The notes beneath the pieces are model-generated. The model saw only the letters and a program-made list of their open reading frames with translations, ran no database searches and was not told the DNA's origin. Below are positions 22,628 to 30,924 of a stretch of 64,000 nucleotides of DNA, in pieces; position 1 is the first letter of the stretch, and each line of letters begins with the position of its first letter. Position numbers and translations under genes: made by a program. The stretch lies in the NCBI GenBank assembly GCA_958295915.1, contig OY282381.1, positions 1,324,722-1,388,721 of the forward strand, read 5' to 3'. Origin of the DNA: an uncultured Caldilineaceae bacterium. GTDB lineage: Bacteria > Chloroflexota > Anaerolineae > Caldilineales > Caldilineaceae.

Positions 22628-23498
22628 TCAGGTAGCGTCCCCGTTCCTGTTCGCTTCGTCCCCGGCGACAGTGTCCACATCCTCTTGCAGCAATCGCAGG
22701 AGTGTCCGGCGTTCTGCAGCGCTCATGCCTGCTAGTCGTTCTTCTGGCTCCAGGCCCGCCAGTCGCTCTTCCGGCTCCAGGCCCATCAGTCGCTCTTCCG
22801 GCGTGGCCATTTCAAGGATGCGCTGACGCACCCGCTCGCCGATCTCCATCACCTTCTCCGGCGTCAATGCCTCCGCCATCTCAATCTCTCCTTTCACATC
22901 CAAGGCCCGTTGCAAACCAACCATGTAGACCTGCAGACGAGACGACTCCGCTATCACCGGCGCATCCAGCGCCGCAAAGGCTGCATCTCGCTCCCGGCTG
23001 GCAAAAAGCTTCACATAGGCGTTGTGGGGTTGGGATGGCAGATCGTTCAACACCAGCAGCCGCACGCGCCACAACAGAGGGAGACGGCTGCGGAAGACAC
23101 CCTGCCGCTCCTCTGTGTATCCCCATTCCACCAGCCGCGGCATCCGTGGCGCTCAGCGCCACAGTCAGCGCCTGCTCCGCAGGCAACTTCTGCGCCTGGC
23201 GGTAGAAATGGTCGTAGGCGCCCGCCTGCGCCAGGACCGTCTCGTTCACCGATTCCGTATACTTGAACTCCAGCAGCGCATGGCCGGCCGCGCTATCGCG
23301 CACGCCATCCGGCAGCCGCGCCCGTTGCGACGCGCTCCATGTCTCTCCCTCACGCCGCATGAGAAGAATATCCGCTTTGGGCGACTCGCTCAGGAGATCT
23401 ACCTCGATGTTCACGCTGACCTGCACCGGCGTCAGGGCCAACTGCAAGAGGGTGCCGAGGAGCTGATGGGACTGGGAGAGGGCCGCTTTCCTGGTCAT
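22628..23498 (-). pseudogene. Rpn-type PD-(D/E)XK nuclease/putative transposase gene, frameshifted
   Basis: The 5' part (23498 to about 23135) encodes the nuclease-like half: MTRKAALSQSHQLLGTL, LSESPKADILLM, HALLEFKYTESVNE (the EFKY looks like the ExK motif) and VALSATDA. Similarity continues in another frame from about 23143 (MPRLVEWGYTEERQGVF, LLWRVRLLVLND) to 22628, ending with PEERLMGLEPEERLAG-type repeats typical of Rpn family C-termini. One frameshift near 23130-23145 splits it, so it is either dead or needs recoding. It lies inside an inverted-repeat-bounded segment. Confidence 0.75.
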
Positions 23499-23765
23499 AC
23501 TTACAAACGCTACTCGATTTCTGTGACGATGTCAAAGAAGGGAAAATCCGCCGGGCGCATCAGTTGCATTGTAAAGCAGTCAGACAGGAAGCGGCCGCCG
23601 GCGGCGACAGGTCTGGCCTCGGTATTTTTGGCTACTCACTGAAAGGAAACTCCACCTTCCAGCCGCTCATAGGGCAAAAATCTGTTCATCCACTGGTCAA
23701 GGTCGATCCTTCAGGCTTCACCCTGCGGCTTCTGTCGCGCGGTTGGGCGGGGATACCGCGTTAAC

Positions 23766-23793
23766 TCTCTTTTCAAATATCAACGGAACCTAG
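23766..23793 (-). repeat. Right inverted repeat of the 1.37-kb segment
   Basis: CTCTTTTCAAATATCAACGG then AACCTAG, complementary to 22426-22453. Between the nuclease start (23498) and this repeat lie about 270 bp with no supported gene. Beyond it (23793-23834) is a TTTACTGACC/GGTTACTGGTCACTG word of the CAGTGGCCA family. Confidence 0.78.
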
Positions 23794-23833
23794 TTTACTG
23801 ACCGCTGAAACTGATAGCTAAAAACTGTGGCGG

Positions 23834-25057
23834 TTACTGGTCACTGCCGCGCAGCATTTCCAGTAGCAGGGACACTGCTTTCCCGGCAAACTCTGGGTCG
23901 TTGATATTGGCGTCCATTTCGATGAGCGGGATGTCGGCGCGCAGATTTTCTTTTATGGCGTCGAAGCAGGCGCGATCGGCGCTGGGATCCCAGAAGCGGT
24001 CGCCTGCGCTGTCCAGCATGGAGACGCCCCCCAAGGGGATCAGAACGGCAACACTGCCCGCTTGCGCGGCGTTGGCGGCGGCGGCCAGCATAGCGCCCAT
24101 CCGCCGATTCTCCTCCTCGTTCGTGCGCAGGAGGGTCACTTCCGGGTTCCACTGATAGAGCAAGCGCTGGCGATAGTGCGCCGGCGTCGTCTCTATGCTG
24201 CCGAAGTTCGCCATATCCACGCAGCCGGGCACGATGACTGTGGGGATGCCCTTTTGGGGCGCGGCGCGGCCCCGTTGCGGTCCGGCGCTGAAAACGCCGC
24301 CGCAGATCTCATCCGCCAGTTCGGTGGTGGTGATATCGAGACAGCCGGCGATGTAGCCGTCCCGTATCAGATCTTCCATTGTGCGTCCGCCGCTGCCGGT
24401 GGCATGGAAGACCAGGACTTCGTAGCCGGCCTCTTCCAGGAGCCCGCGGGCGTGGTCGACGGCCGCGGTTGTGTTGCCGAACATCGAGGCGGCGATGAGT
24501 GGGCGTTCAGCGGCTGTGGAGTCCGCTTCCGTCTGCACCATGCCGGCGATGGCGCCGGCCGCATTGGCGTAGATGGCGCGGCTGAGGCGATTGATGCCGG
24601 CCACGTCCACGACGGAGGGCATAAAGGCAATGTCTTTGCCGCCGGCATAGATGCTGACATCCCCGCCGCCGACGGTGGACACCATCAGCTTGGGCACGCC
24701 TACAGGCAGGGCGCGCATGGCGGCAGTGGCGATGGACGTGCCGCCACTGCCGCCCATTGCCACGATGCCATTGAAACGCCCTTCGCTATAGAGGCGCTGC
24801 ACAACGGATGCCAAGCCCTGGGCCATCGTGCGCATGGCCTCATCCTTGTGCGTGCCGGCGGCCAGGTATGCCAGATCAGCGCCAGCGGCGGCCACTACTT
24901 CCTCGCGGCTGATGTGCGGTTCAAAGGCCGGCCGGCCCATAACGCCAAAATCGACCACGACTGTTTGCAAGCCTTTGGCTTCGATCAGATCCTTGACAAA
25001 TGCGTACTCAACGCCTTTTGTGTCCAGCGCGCCGACGAGAAGAACGGTTGCGGGCAT
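23834..25057 (-). CDS. Tm-1-like ATP-binding domain protein (UPF0261)
   Basis: 407 residues from the ATG at 25057, preceded by AGGAG. An in-frame opening upstream overlaps the Gfo/Idh gene and was rejected. N-terminal VLLVGALDTKGVEYAFVKD then VAMGGSGGTSIATAAMR (ATP-binding region), STVGGGDVSIYAGGKDI and VFHATGSGGRTME in the second half are family hallmarks. Tm-1-like proteins are often next to PEP-hydrolase-like proteins, as here. Biochemical role in bacteria is not settled. 26 bp downstream of the Gfo/Idh gene, likely same transcript. Confidence 0.9.
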   Translation of the reverse strand: MPATVLLVGALDTKGVEYAFVKDLIEAKGLQTVVVDFGVMGRPAFEPHISREEVVAAAGADLAYLAAGTHKDEAMRTMAQGLASVVQRLYSEGRFNGIVAMGGSGGTSIATAAMRALPVGVPKLMVSTVGGGDVSIYAGGKDIAFMPSVVDVAGINRLSRAIYANAAGAIAGMVQTEADSTAAERPLIAASMFGNTTAAVDHARGLLEEAGYEVLVFHATGSGGRTMEDLIRDGYIAGCLDITTTELADEICGGVFSAGPQRGRAAPQKGIPTVIVPGCVDMANFGSIETTPAHYRQRLLYQWNPEVTLLRTNEEENRRMGAMLAAAANAAQAGSVAVLIPLGGVSMLDSAGDRFWDPSADRACFDAIKENLRADIPLIEMDANINDPEFAGKAVSLLLEMLRGSDQ

Positions 25058-25083
25058 GGGATATCTCCTGTGATGCTGTGCGT

Positions 25084-26181
25084 TTACGCGTTTGGATGTG
25101 CGCTGTCTTCTATCTCTTCCTGGGCCTGGCGCAGGAATTCCTGCACCTTCAGCGGCTGGCCGGTATGGCTGCTTTCGATGGCGGCGAAGATCAGGGCAAC
25201 CGATTGGAGATTGGCTTCGATGTTGGTCTCCATCGGCGGGCCGCCATCCAGCCAATCCAGAAACTGGGCAATGAGCCAGGTGTTCGTCCACTTCGCCTGC
25301 TCCAGCAGCGGGATCTCCTGGCCCTGTCCTTCCCGGCTCTGCTTCTTCGGCTCGTAGGGGAAACGTTCGATGCGCCGGTTGTCCATGATCAGGGTTTCGC
25401 GTTCGCATTCGGCGCGGATGTATTCTCGCGCCCAGCCGTTGAAGCCGCAGGCGTTGGTCTTGGCTCCCTCGTAGGTGGCACGCACGCCGTTCTCGAAGGT
25501 CATCATCACGTGTCCCTGGGAGCCACTGTTGTACTCGCCCCAGGGCGGGTTCCAGGTCTGCGCGTAGAGGGTGTCGCATTTGGCTCCAGCCATATCGGCG
25601 ATGATGTCCAGGTGATGCACCGACCCTTCGATCATCAGGGCCTCTTGCATTGTGTGGCGGAAGCGCGCGCCCCAGTCGCCGAAGTTGCGCAGCCCGCAGG
25701 TAAAGCGGCAGACCAAGTAGTCGAGCGCGCCGGGGCGACCCGAACGCAACTCCCGACGCAGGGTCGTCTTGTCCTGGTCGAAACGGTGGCTCATTGTCAC
25801 GCCCATCTTTTTGCCTGCCCGCTTCACTTTGGCGGCGATGCGCACAGACGCGGCGAGCGTATCGGCGATGGGTTTCTCGGAGAGGATATGCAGGTCGTGG
25901 GCCAGGGCGGCATCCACGACAGATTCATGGAAGGCCGGCGGCGTCACAACTGTGCAGAAGTCGGCCGGGTTTTCATCGAAGGCGCGCTGAATATCCGTGT
26001 AGCACTTATGTGGGGGCAGGCCCAGGCGCTCCTGGGCGTTGATGTGGACATCCGGGTTCACGTCCACCGCGGCCACCACTTCGATGCGACCGTCGGCAAT
26101 ATTAGGGGGCAGGAAACGGGCGCACCAGCTGCCGCCCTGGCCGCCGGTTCCCACCTGAATCAGGCGGTATGTATTGGTCAT
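25084..26181 (-). CDS. Gfo/Idh/MocA family oxidoreductase
   Basis: 365 residues. N-terminal dinucleotide fold LIQVGTGGQGGSWCARFL (8-25), substrate-domain motif SEKPIAD near 95-101, and HHLDIIADMAG near 195. Typical length. Probably oxidises a sugar or inositol derivative. Divergently unlinked to plus-strand genes; it precedes the Tm-1-like gene by 26 bp, and 50 bp upstream is the cupin gene, so cupin, Gfo/Idh, Tm-1-like and PEP-hydrolase-like genes probably formed one minus-strand operon. Confidence 0.88.
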   Translation of the reverse strand: MTNTYRLIQVGTGGQGGSWCARFLPPNIADGRIEVVAAVDVNPDVHINAQERLGLPPHKCYTDIQRAFDENPADFCTVVTPPAFHESVVDAALAHDLHILSEKPIADTLAASVRIAAKVKRAGKKMGVTMSHRFDQDKTTLRRELRSGRPGALDYLVCRFTCGLRNFGDWGARFRHTMQEALMIEGSVHHLDIIADMAGAKCDTLYAQTWNPPWGEYNSGSQGHVMMTFENGVRATYEGAKTNACGFNGWAREYIRAECERETLIMDNRRIERFPYEPKKQSREGQGQEIPLLEQAKWTNTWLIAQFLDWLDGGPPMETNIEANLQSVALIFAAIESSHTGQPLKVQEFLRQAQEEIEDSAHPNA

Positions 26182-26231
26182 GTGGAGATCCCTGTCAGCG
26201 TGGATACTCTGTATATGTCATTCTTCAGGCT

Positions 26232-26630
26232 TCATCGCAGCGAGCGCCATGGTTCTTCTTCAAACACGTCTACCAGGGCATAGCCTTCCTCGCCAATACA
26301 GGGGCCGAGGATCGCCAGCAGTTTGGCCGGGCTGCCCGAGTCGTTGAAGGAGGCGTGCACTACATCCGCGCCGATAAAAGCGGAGTCGCCGGCCGAGAGT
26401 CGCTGGTTTTCCTGTTCGATCCACTGTTCGATTGTGCCGTCGATGACGTAAATCACCTCCTCCTGTTGGGGGTGTTTGTGGAAGGCATGCCCCTGGCCCG
26501 TTTCCAGCGTCACTTCGATGACGACCAGATCCCGGGCCGCGGTCGTGGCGGGGCGACTGGCCCAGCCCATGACGCCCCAATCCAGATGATCTCGCTCCAT
26601 TGTGGAGGCAGTGATAAACTTACCGTTCAT
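26232..26630 (-). CDS. Cupin-domain protein
   Basis: 132 residues from the ATG at 26630, with AGGAG 9 nt upstream; the TTG two codons earlier is less likely. Motif 1 HAFHKHPQQEEVIYVIDG supplies His/His/Glu, and motif 2 GDSAFIGADVVHASFN the last His. Single-domain metal-binding cupin; ligand unknown. First gene of the minus-strand cupin-Gfo-Tm-1 group. Confidence 0.86.
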   Translation of the reverse strand: MNGKFITASTMERDHLDWGVMGWASRPATTAARDLVVIEVTLETGQGHAFHKHPQQEEVIYVIDGTIEQWIEQENQRLSAGDSAFIGADVVHASFNDSGSPAKLLAILGPCIGEEGYALVDVFEEEPWRSLR

Positions 26631-26647
26631 TGTCAAGCGCTCCTGGT

Positions 26648-26738
26648 GAACTGCAGTTTTTCGTTGTCGGTTTCCATTATCGGTTTCCAGTGGTCAGTGA
26701 ACTGCGGTTACTCGAAACCAGCCACTAGCCACCTAGTA
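26648..26738. repeat. CAGTGGTCAGTGAACTGC-type intergenic repeat
   Basis: GAACTGCAGTTTTTCG, CGGTTTCCAGTGGTCAGTG, AACTGCGG and AACCAGCCACTAGCCAC. It shares its words with copies at 33215-33280 and 40815-40900. The 26,630-26,940 gap also contains the 96-bp repeat (26765-26860) and no gene. Confidence 0.7.
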
Positions 26739-26764
26739 TACCATAGGGGCGGCGCGTCAACAGC

Positions 26765-26860
26765 CTGTCTGAATCAGGATTTTCAGGATGGGAGGGTGGG
26801 GGAGGTCGCACTTATTCCGCTCATCCCAAAAGCCAGTGGATCCTGATGCTGACAATGGGG
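26765..26860 (+). repeat. 96-bp direct repeat, left copy
   Basis: From CTGTCTGAATCAGGATTTTC to CCTGATGCTGACAATGGGG. The right copy is at 28541-28637 in the same orientation, nearly identical apart from a few bases near the GGTGGGG run. A toxin-antitoxin pair lies between. Confidence 0.92.
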
Positions 26861-26870
26861 GAGAACAGAG

Positions 26871-26885
26871 ATCGCGGCGGTGGAG
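26871..26885 (+). repeat. 15-bp exact direct repeat, left
   Basis: ATCGCGGCGGTGGAG, identical to 28525-28539. On the left it follows the 96-bp repeat; on the right it precedes it, so the two 15-mers bound the toxin-antitoxin segment. Confidence 0.85.
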
Positions 26886-26939
26886 GGGCGCCGGGCTTGA
26901 CGGCGGGGGGCTGGCTGATCACTGACCATTCCCCCTTCG

Positions 26940-28040
26940 TTACGCGCTGTTCGCGCTTTCTTTCCACTCCAGCTTTACTTTCAATCCATTCAGATGTGAC
27001 CAGGGCAAAAGACCTTCATGCTGGAGTCTTCCGACGACCAGGCCCGGGGCTATCCCTTGCTCTTTGGCGAACCGGCGGACGACGCTTTCACTGAACACGG
27101 ACGACGCGATAAACCGCTCCCAATGACGGCGCGGCACGAGAAAATTGGCCGCCCACGTATTGGCTTCGGCCTCTATATCCGCAATCGCGCTGTTGGTTTC
27201 GTGAATGAAAACGGACTTCTTGCTGTGGAAAAGAAGATGCGCCGCCTCGTGAAATAGGCTGAACCACAGTTGGTCGTCCATTTTGTCGCGCGCGCTCAGT
27301 TGGATTATGGCTTTGCGGGGCGACAGCCACCAAGAGGCGCCGCTGAGCGCCGTTTTCGGCAGAGGCTTGACGAAAACCAAGACGACGCCTGAGTCTTTAC
27401 AGATCCGTTGAGCCTCGTGCAGAGTCGCGGCCGTCGGCGTTTGCGTGAGCCGGCGGATTTGCTTCAGGGCTTGCTTGAAATCGGCCTTGTGGTAAGCGAC
27501 GCACTCCTCGCGTTCGGCCTGGACCTCTCCAATCCGAAGCCACGTCGCCAGCGCCTTATCGTCACTGGTGAAGCTCGGAGAGTGGCGATAGGCGACATTT
27601 GCCGCTCCGTATTTGCGTTGCCAGGCATCCTCCGACGCGACGCCGAAGAATGCCAGCAGCTTTGATACGGCGTCCGCGTCCGATGAGGGCTTGGCGATTG
27701 CGTTCCGCTTGACCAGTTCCGCAATTGGGAATGATTTTGCCCACTTGGCGTAAGAGGCAGCCTTTTCGGCTTCAGCTTCCTGCGCCAGGCGGAGCCGGTA
27801 CTCTGTCTCGATGCCGAGCCAGATGCTGGCGTTCAATCCCAGTACCTTCTCGAACTGGAGGGCGGTCTCCGAGTCGATGGGAGCGTTGCCCGCGATGATT
27901 TCGCTGATGAGTTTGGCGGAACGGCCGCACCGCCGGGCGAACTCGGCTTGTGACATATCCAGCACTTCGAGGCGCTCCTTCAACACCCATCCCGGCGGGA
28001 TGCTATAGTCTGGCTTGTACTGATGGGCTGACGTAACCAT
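26940..28040 (-). CDS. HigA-like HTH antitoxin fused to an ImmA/IrrE metallopeptidase domain
   Basis: 366 residues from the ATG at 28040, preceded by GGAGG at 8 nt. Residues 10-90 form an XRE-type HTH (LKERLEVLDMSQAEFARRCG, LISEIIAGNAPID) of the HigA type. Residues about 170-330 are an ImmA/IrrE domain with zinc motif LFHEAAHLLFH and a downstream IEAEANTWAANFL glutamate. Combines DNA-binding antitoxin with a protease domain. It starts 15 bp after the toxin stop and probably autoregulates the pair through the palindrome at 28406-28422. Confidence 0.88.
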   Translation of the reverse strand: MVTSAHQYKPDYSIPPGWVLKERLEVLDMSQAEFARRCGRSAKLISEIIAGNAPIDSETALQFEKVLGLNASIWLGIETEYRLRLAQEAEAEKAASYAKWAKSFPIAELVKRNAIAKPSSDADAVSKLLAFFGVASEDAWQRKYGAANVAYRHSPSFTSDDKALATWLRIGEVQAEREECVAYHKADFKQALKQIRRLTQTPTAATLHEAQRICKDSGVVLVFVKPLPKTALSGASWWLSPRKAIIQLSARDKMDDQLWFSLFHEAAHLLFHSKKSVFIHETNSAIADIEAEANTWAANFLVPRRHWERFIASSVFSESVVRRFAKEQGIAPGLVVGRLQHEGLLPWSHLNGLKVKLEWKESANSA

Positions 28041-28054
28041 GCGCTTCACCTCCG

Positions 28055-28387
28055 TCAGTGATAGTCAATCACGCCAAGAATAACAATCGCGGTTACCCGG
28101 TTCGTATCGACCCCGCCGTCATCCGTATAGGGCGTCTCGTGGGCCGGTCTGAAAATCAGCCGGTAGGGATGGACAAGGTCAAGCGCGTATTGCTCTTTCT
28201 GTCTGCCGACAAGCTGGTGTCTCCGTTCCGGTCGAGTGGTGGGTACCTCTGCCAGAGTCCGGGCATTCTTCAGAACCGCGAGGCGCAACGTAATGGTTCG
28301 TGTCATGCGGTCGCCGTATTCTCTCTTGAGATTCTTTTTGGAATTAAAAATCTTTTGGAGCTTGCGGGTCTGAAAGGCGATGTCCAC
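28055..28387 (-). CDS. RelE/HigB-family toxin
   Basis: 110 residues. Pattern of small HigB/RelE-fold mRNA interferases: short N-terminal QTRKLQKIFNSKKNLKREYG, then LRLAVLKNARTLAEVP, and C-terminal YALDLVHPYRLIFRP. It precedes its partner as in higBA operons. Expected to cleave ribosome-bound mRNA when free; the catalytic residues cannot be assigned confidently by eye. Confidence 0.83.
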   Translation of the reverse strand: MDIAFQTRKLQKIFNSKKNLKREYGDRMTRTITLRLAVLKNARTLAEVPTTRPERRHQLVGRQKEQYALDLVHPYRLIFRPAHETPYTDDGGVDTNRVTAIVILGVIDYH

Positions 28388-28405
28388 ACGTATTAAACCA
28401 TTTTC

Positions 28406-28429
28406 GTTACCGTATGGGTAACATTATAA
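28406..28429 (-). promoter_or_regulatory. Toxin-antitoxin promoter -10 and operator palindrome
   Basis: GTTACC-GTATG-GGTAAC palindrome at 28406-28422 abuts TATAAT (minus strand, 28428-28423), upstream of the toxin ATG. A perfect 6+6 palindrome over the transcription start is the expected operator for the HTH antitoxin. No good -35 is seen. Confidence 0.65.
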
Positions 28430-28524
28430 CATCAGTATGTGAAAAGGGTTAATCGAAATGCGTGTAGGCGATTCATGCCAAGATTGCTTTGCGTGCGCTC
28501 TCCCTTGTCGGCGAGTTGGATGAA

Positions 28525-28637
28525 ATCGCGGCGGTGGAGACTGTCTGAATCAGGATTTTCAGGATGGGAGGGTGGGGGGTGTCGGCACTTATTCCGCTCA
28601 TCCCAAAAGCCAGTGGATCCTGATGCTGACAATGGGG
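28525..28637 (+). repeat. 15-bp repeat plus 96-bp direct repeat, right copy
   Basis: ATCGCGGCGGTGGAG at 28525-28539 followed directly by the right copy of the 96-bp repeat (28541-28637), ending at the glycosyltransferase stop. The order is the reverse of the left side. Confidence 0.9.
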
Positions 28638-28638
28638 T

Positions 28639-30855
28639 TCATTGCAACCGCAGGCGCGCCAGGGTCACATCGGGTTTCCAAACGCCCTCCTGGACGGTCG
28701 GCGTCAGGGTTTCGATGTTGTAGACGACCATCCGTAGTTCGTAGTCGCCCGGCGGGACATCGGACGGAAATGCAAGCTGGACCAGGGTATCGAACAGTTC
28801 GGCTTCCTCTCCCAGGCCAGTGGACTTATGGTCCGGTTTCCAGATGACAATATCTCTTTGGTAGTCCCATCCGCCCTCAGCATTGTAGAGGCGCAGGGAT
28901 ATCGAATAATCGATATCCAACCCTGCGATAGTCTGCCATTGCAGGGCCAACCAGAGCACGCGCTCTGGGCCCAGGCTCAGCAACTGCTGGGATGACAGTC
29001 GCTCTGCGCCTTGGCCCAAGGCGAGCCCTTGGAGGGCTATGCCGCCATCGTAGAGGACTGTCAGCGGTTCCAGATGTTCATACAGCATCCAGGGGCGATC
29101 CAGGAGGATATCCGTATAGTTGTGGATTTGAAAGTAGTCATAGGTTTCACTGCTCAGGTAGCGGCTATAGTTGCCAAACAAAATGCCAAGGCGCGCGCCT
29201 TCGTCGCCAGTCCAGTGGATATTGGAGTTCCAGTCCACGACCTTCACGGTGGATAGGTTCTCCATCGCTGCCAGCGCGGCCTGCATTTTCTGTACTGGGT
29301 TCGGCATGGCCGTGTGGAAAAAATAGACTGGCGTCGCGCCTGGATAGAGAAAGTCGAAACTGTAACTGCGAAATTCCTCATGCAGGCCCTGATGACGATG
29401 GCCGTCGGGGATCAGATAGACGATGTCCGGGTTGGGCGGCTGCGCGTTCACCACCCGGAGCAGTTCCATCCATTCTGCCTCATATTCCCATAGACTTTCG
29501 GGCGCGGCCGCCCACTTCTGAAAATAGGCGCGATAGGTGTTCATACCCTGACCCAGGAGCAATCCGCCGACCATAGCTCCCACCGCAATGGCGGATTTGG
29601 TATTATTTTCCTGGAAAAATCGATGGCGGGCGTCTCGCCTGCGTTCCCAGGAGGCATTCTGCCAGGGCCAGATCGACAAAGATGTCAGCAATTGGAACGC
29701 TTCCCACAGGCCGACAGCGATGAGCAGATAGATAGCCGGCGCGGCGCCGATCATGCGCAGGGTGTTGGGGGCGGCCTCTCTGGCCAGAAGCGCTGGCAGG
29801 ATCAGCGACCCCAGCCAGAGAAGCAGCAGACGATAGGCGGGCCGTTGCCAGCGCCACAGGGCCATACCCACGCCAAACCAAAAAAAGAACGCCTCCCATG
29901 GGTTCAGCATGGGCTGGCCGGCGAAGTTGTGTCGCCAGCTGCGATCGCCATGAAAACCGAAGACCAACAGATGGTCCCACACATTGCCCAGAAAGGCTGC
30001 CAGAGGATCCCCGTGGCTATGGACGGGATGGAAGACCCAGATCTGACTGCTGCGAATGAAAAAATCTTCGGGATGCAGAGCGAAATGGACGAGAATGGGC
30101 GCAGCCACCAGCCCGGCCACGCCCACAAAGGCGCCTGCCCACGGTAGCTCGGCCTGCACTCTTTCTCTGGTGACAGAGCGAAAGGGCAGCGCAAAGCTCA
30201 AACCAAAGAGGAGAAACAGAAAGGGCGTGAAGCGCGCCGGAATATAGGTGTATGGCAGCGCGCCGGCGCACGCGCCTGCCAGCGCGATCCGCCACCAGCT
30301 CCGGCGCATCCAGCCCGCCCAGAGCAGGGCCAGCGTCAGCGAGAGAAGCAGAGGCAGAAAGTTTCCGCGGAACGCGGTGCGCCCGATGACCGTCTGGCCG
30401 ATGGAGACCGCCAGCAGACTGGCGCCGACAGCCCCGATCAGCAGGCCACGCCACGGGCTGGCCTGCCCGCTTTCTTCGTCTTTGCCAAAGAGGAGCTGCC
30501 CCAACCAGAAGATGACAAAGACTGTGCCCGCGCTGGCCAGGGCTGTGGGCAAACGAATGGCCAGAATCGTGCGTCCCAGGAAGGAGGTGGCCAAGGCTAT
30601 GGCATAGACAATCAGCCCTTCGCGTCCGGTATTCTCACGAAAGAAAACAGCGTGCTTTCCTTGCAACACCTGGAGAGCATCCACTCCATGTACCCCTTCA
30701 TCGAGAAAAAGCCCGGGCGGGAGTTCGGCTAAGCGGTAAAGACGCAACACCACAACGGCCACTGCCAATCCAAACAGAATTACGCCTGTACAGAGCCGCT
30801 GTATCCGCCTGCTCTTGCCGGCGTCCATTTCAACTTCGCTCCAAATTGTCTTCAT
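28639..30855 (-). CDS. Polytopic membrane glycosyltransferase (GT39/ArnT-like)
   Basis: 738 residues. The N-terminal membrane segment (VILFGLAVAVVVLRLY) leads to LPPGLFLDEGVHGVDA near 50-65, the first-loop Asp-Glu motif of GT-C enzymes such as PMT and ArnT. About ten further hydrophobic segments follow to residue 420, then a soluble C-terminal domain of about 300 residues, probably extracytoplasmic. It should transfer a sugar from a polyprenyl-phosphate donor. Monocistronic on the minus strand; its stop codon is 2 bp from the 96-bp repeat. Acceptor unknown. Confidence 0.85.
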   Translation of the reverse strand: MKTIWSEVEMDAGKSRRIQRLCTGVILFGLAVAVVVLRLYRLAELPPGLFLDEGVHGVDALQVLQGKHAVFFRENTGREGLIVYAIALATSFLGRTILAIRLPTALASAGTVFVIFWLGQLLFGKDEESGQASPWRGLLIGAVGASLLAVSIGQTVIGRTAFRGNFLPLLLSLTLALLWAGWMRRSWWRIALAGACAGALPYTYIPARFTPFLFLLFGLSFALPFRSVTRERVQAELPWAGAFVGVAGLVAAPILVHFALHPEDFFIRSSQIWVFHPVHSHGDPLAAFLGNVWDHLLVFGFHGDRSWRHNFAGQPMLNPWEAFFFWFGVGMALWRWQRPAYRLLLLWLGSLILPALLAREAAPNTLRMIGAAPAIYLLIAVGLWEAFQLLTSLSIWPWQNASWERRRDARHRFFQENNTKSAIAVGAMVGGLLLGQGMNTYRAYFQKWAAAPESLWEYEAEWMELLRVVNAQPPNPDIVYLIPDGHRHQGLHEEFRSYSFDFLYPGATPVYFFHTAMPNPVQKMQAALAAMENLSTVKVVDWNSNIHWTGDEGARLGILFGNYSRYLSSETYDYFQIHNYTDILLDRPWMLYEHLEPLTVLYDGGIALQGLALGQGAERLSSQQLLSLGPERVLWLALQWQTIAGLDIDYSISLRLYNAEGGWDYQRDIVIWKPDHKSTGLGEEAELFDTLVQLAFPSDVPPGDYELRMVVYNIETLTPTVQEGVWKPDVTLARLRLQ

Positions 30856-30924
30856 CTGGATCCATGTTGTCTTTTCACAAACGCGGCTGACTTGGCCGAT
30901 AGCCGTTATGTTTCACACAGCTTC

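Noticed and set aside
22539..22826. 95-codon plus-strand gene inside the inverted-repeat segment
   Set aside because: Overlaps antisense the PEERLAG repeats of the Rpn-type gene and shows only the translated complement of them.
24062..25357. 431-codon plus-strand opening
   Set aside because: Antisense to the Tm-1-like and Gfo/Idh genes; no RBS or motif.
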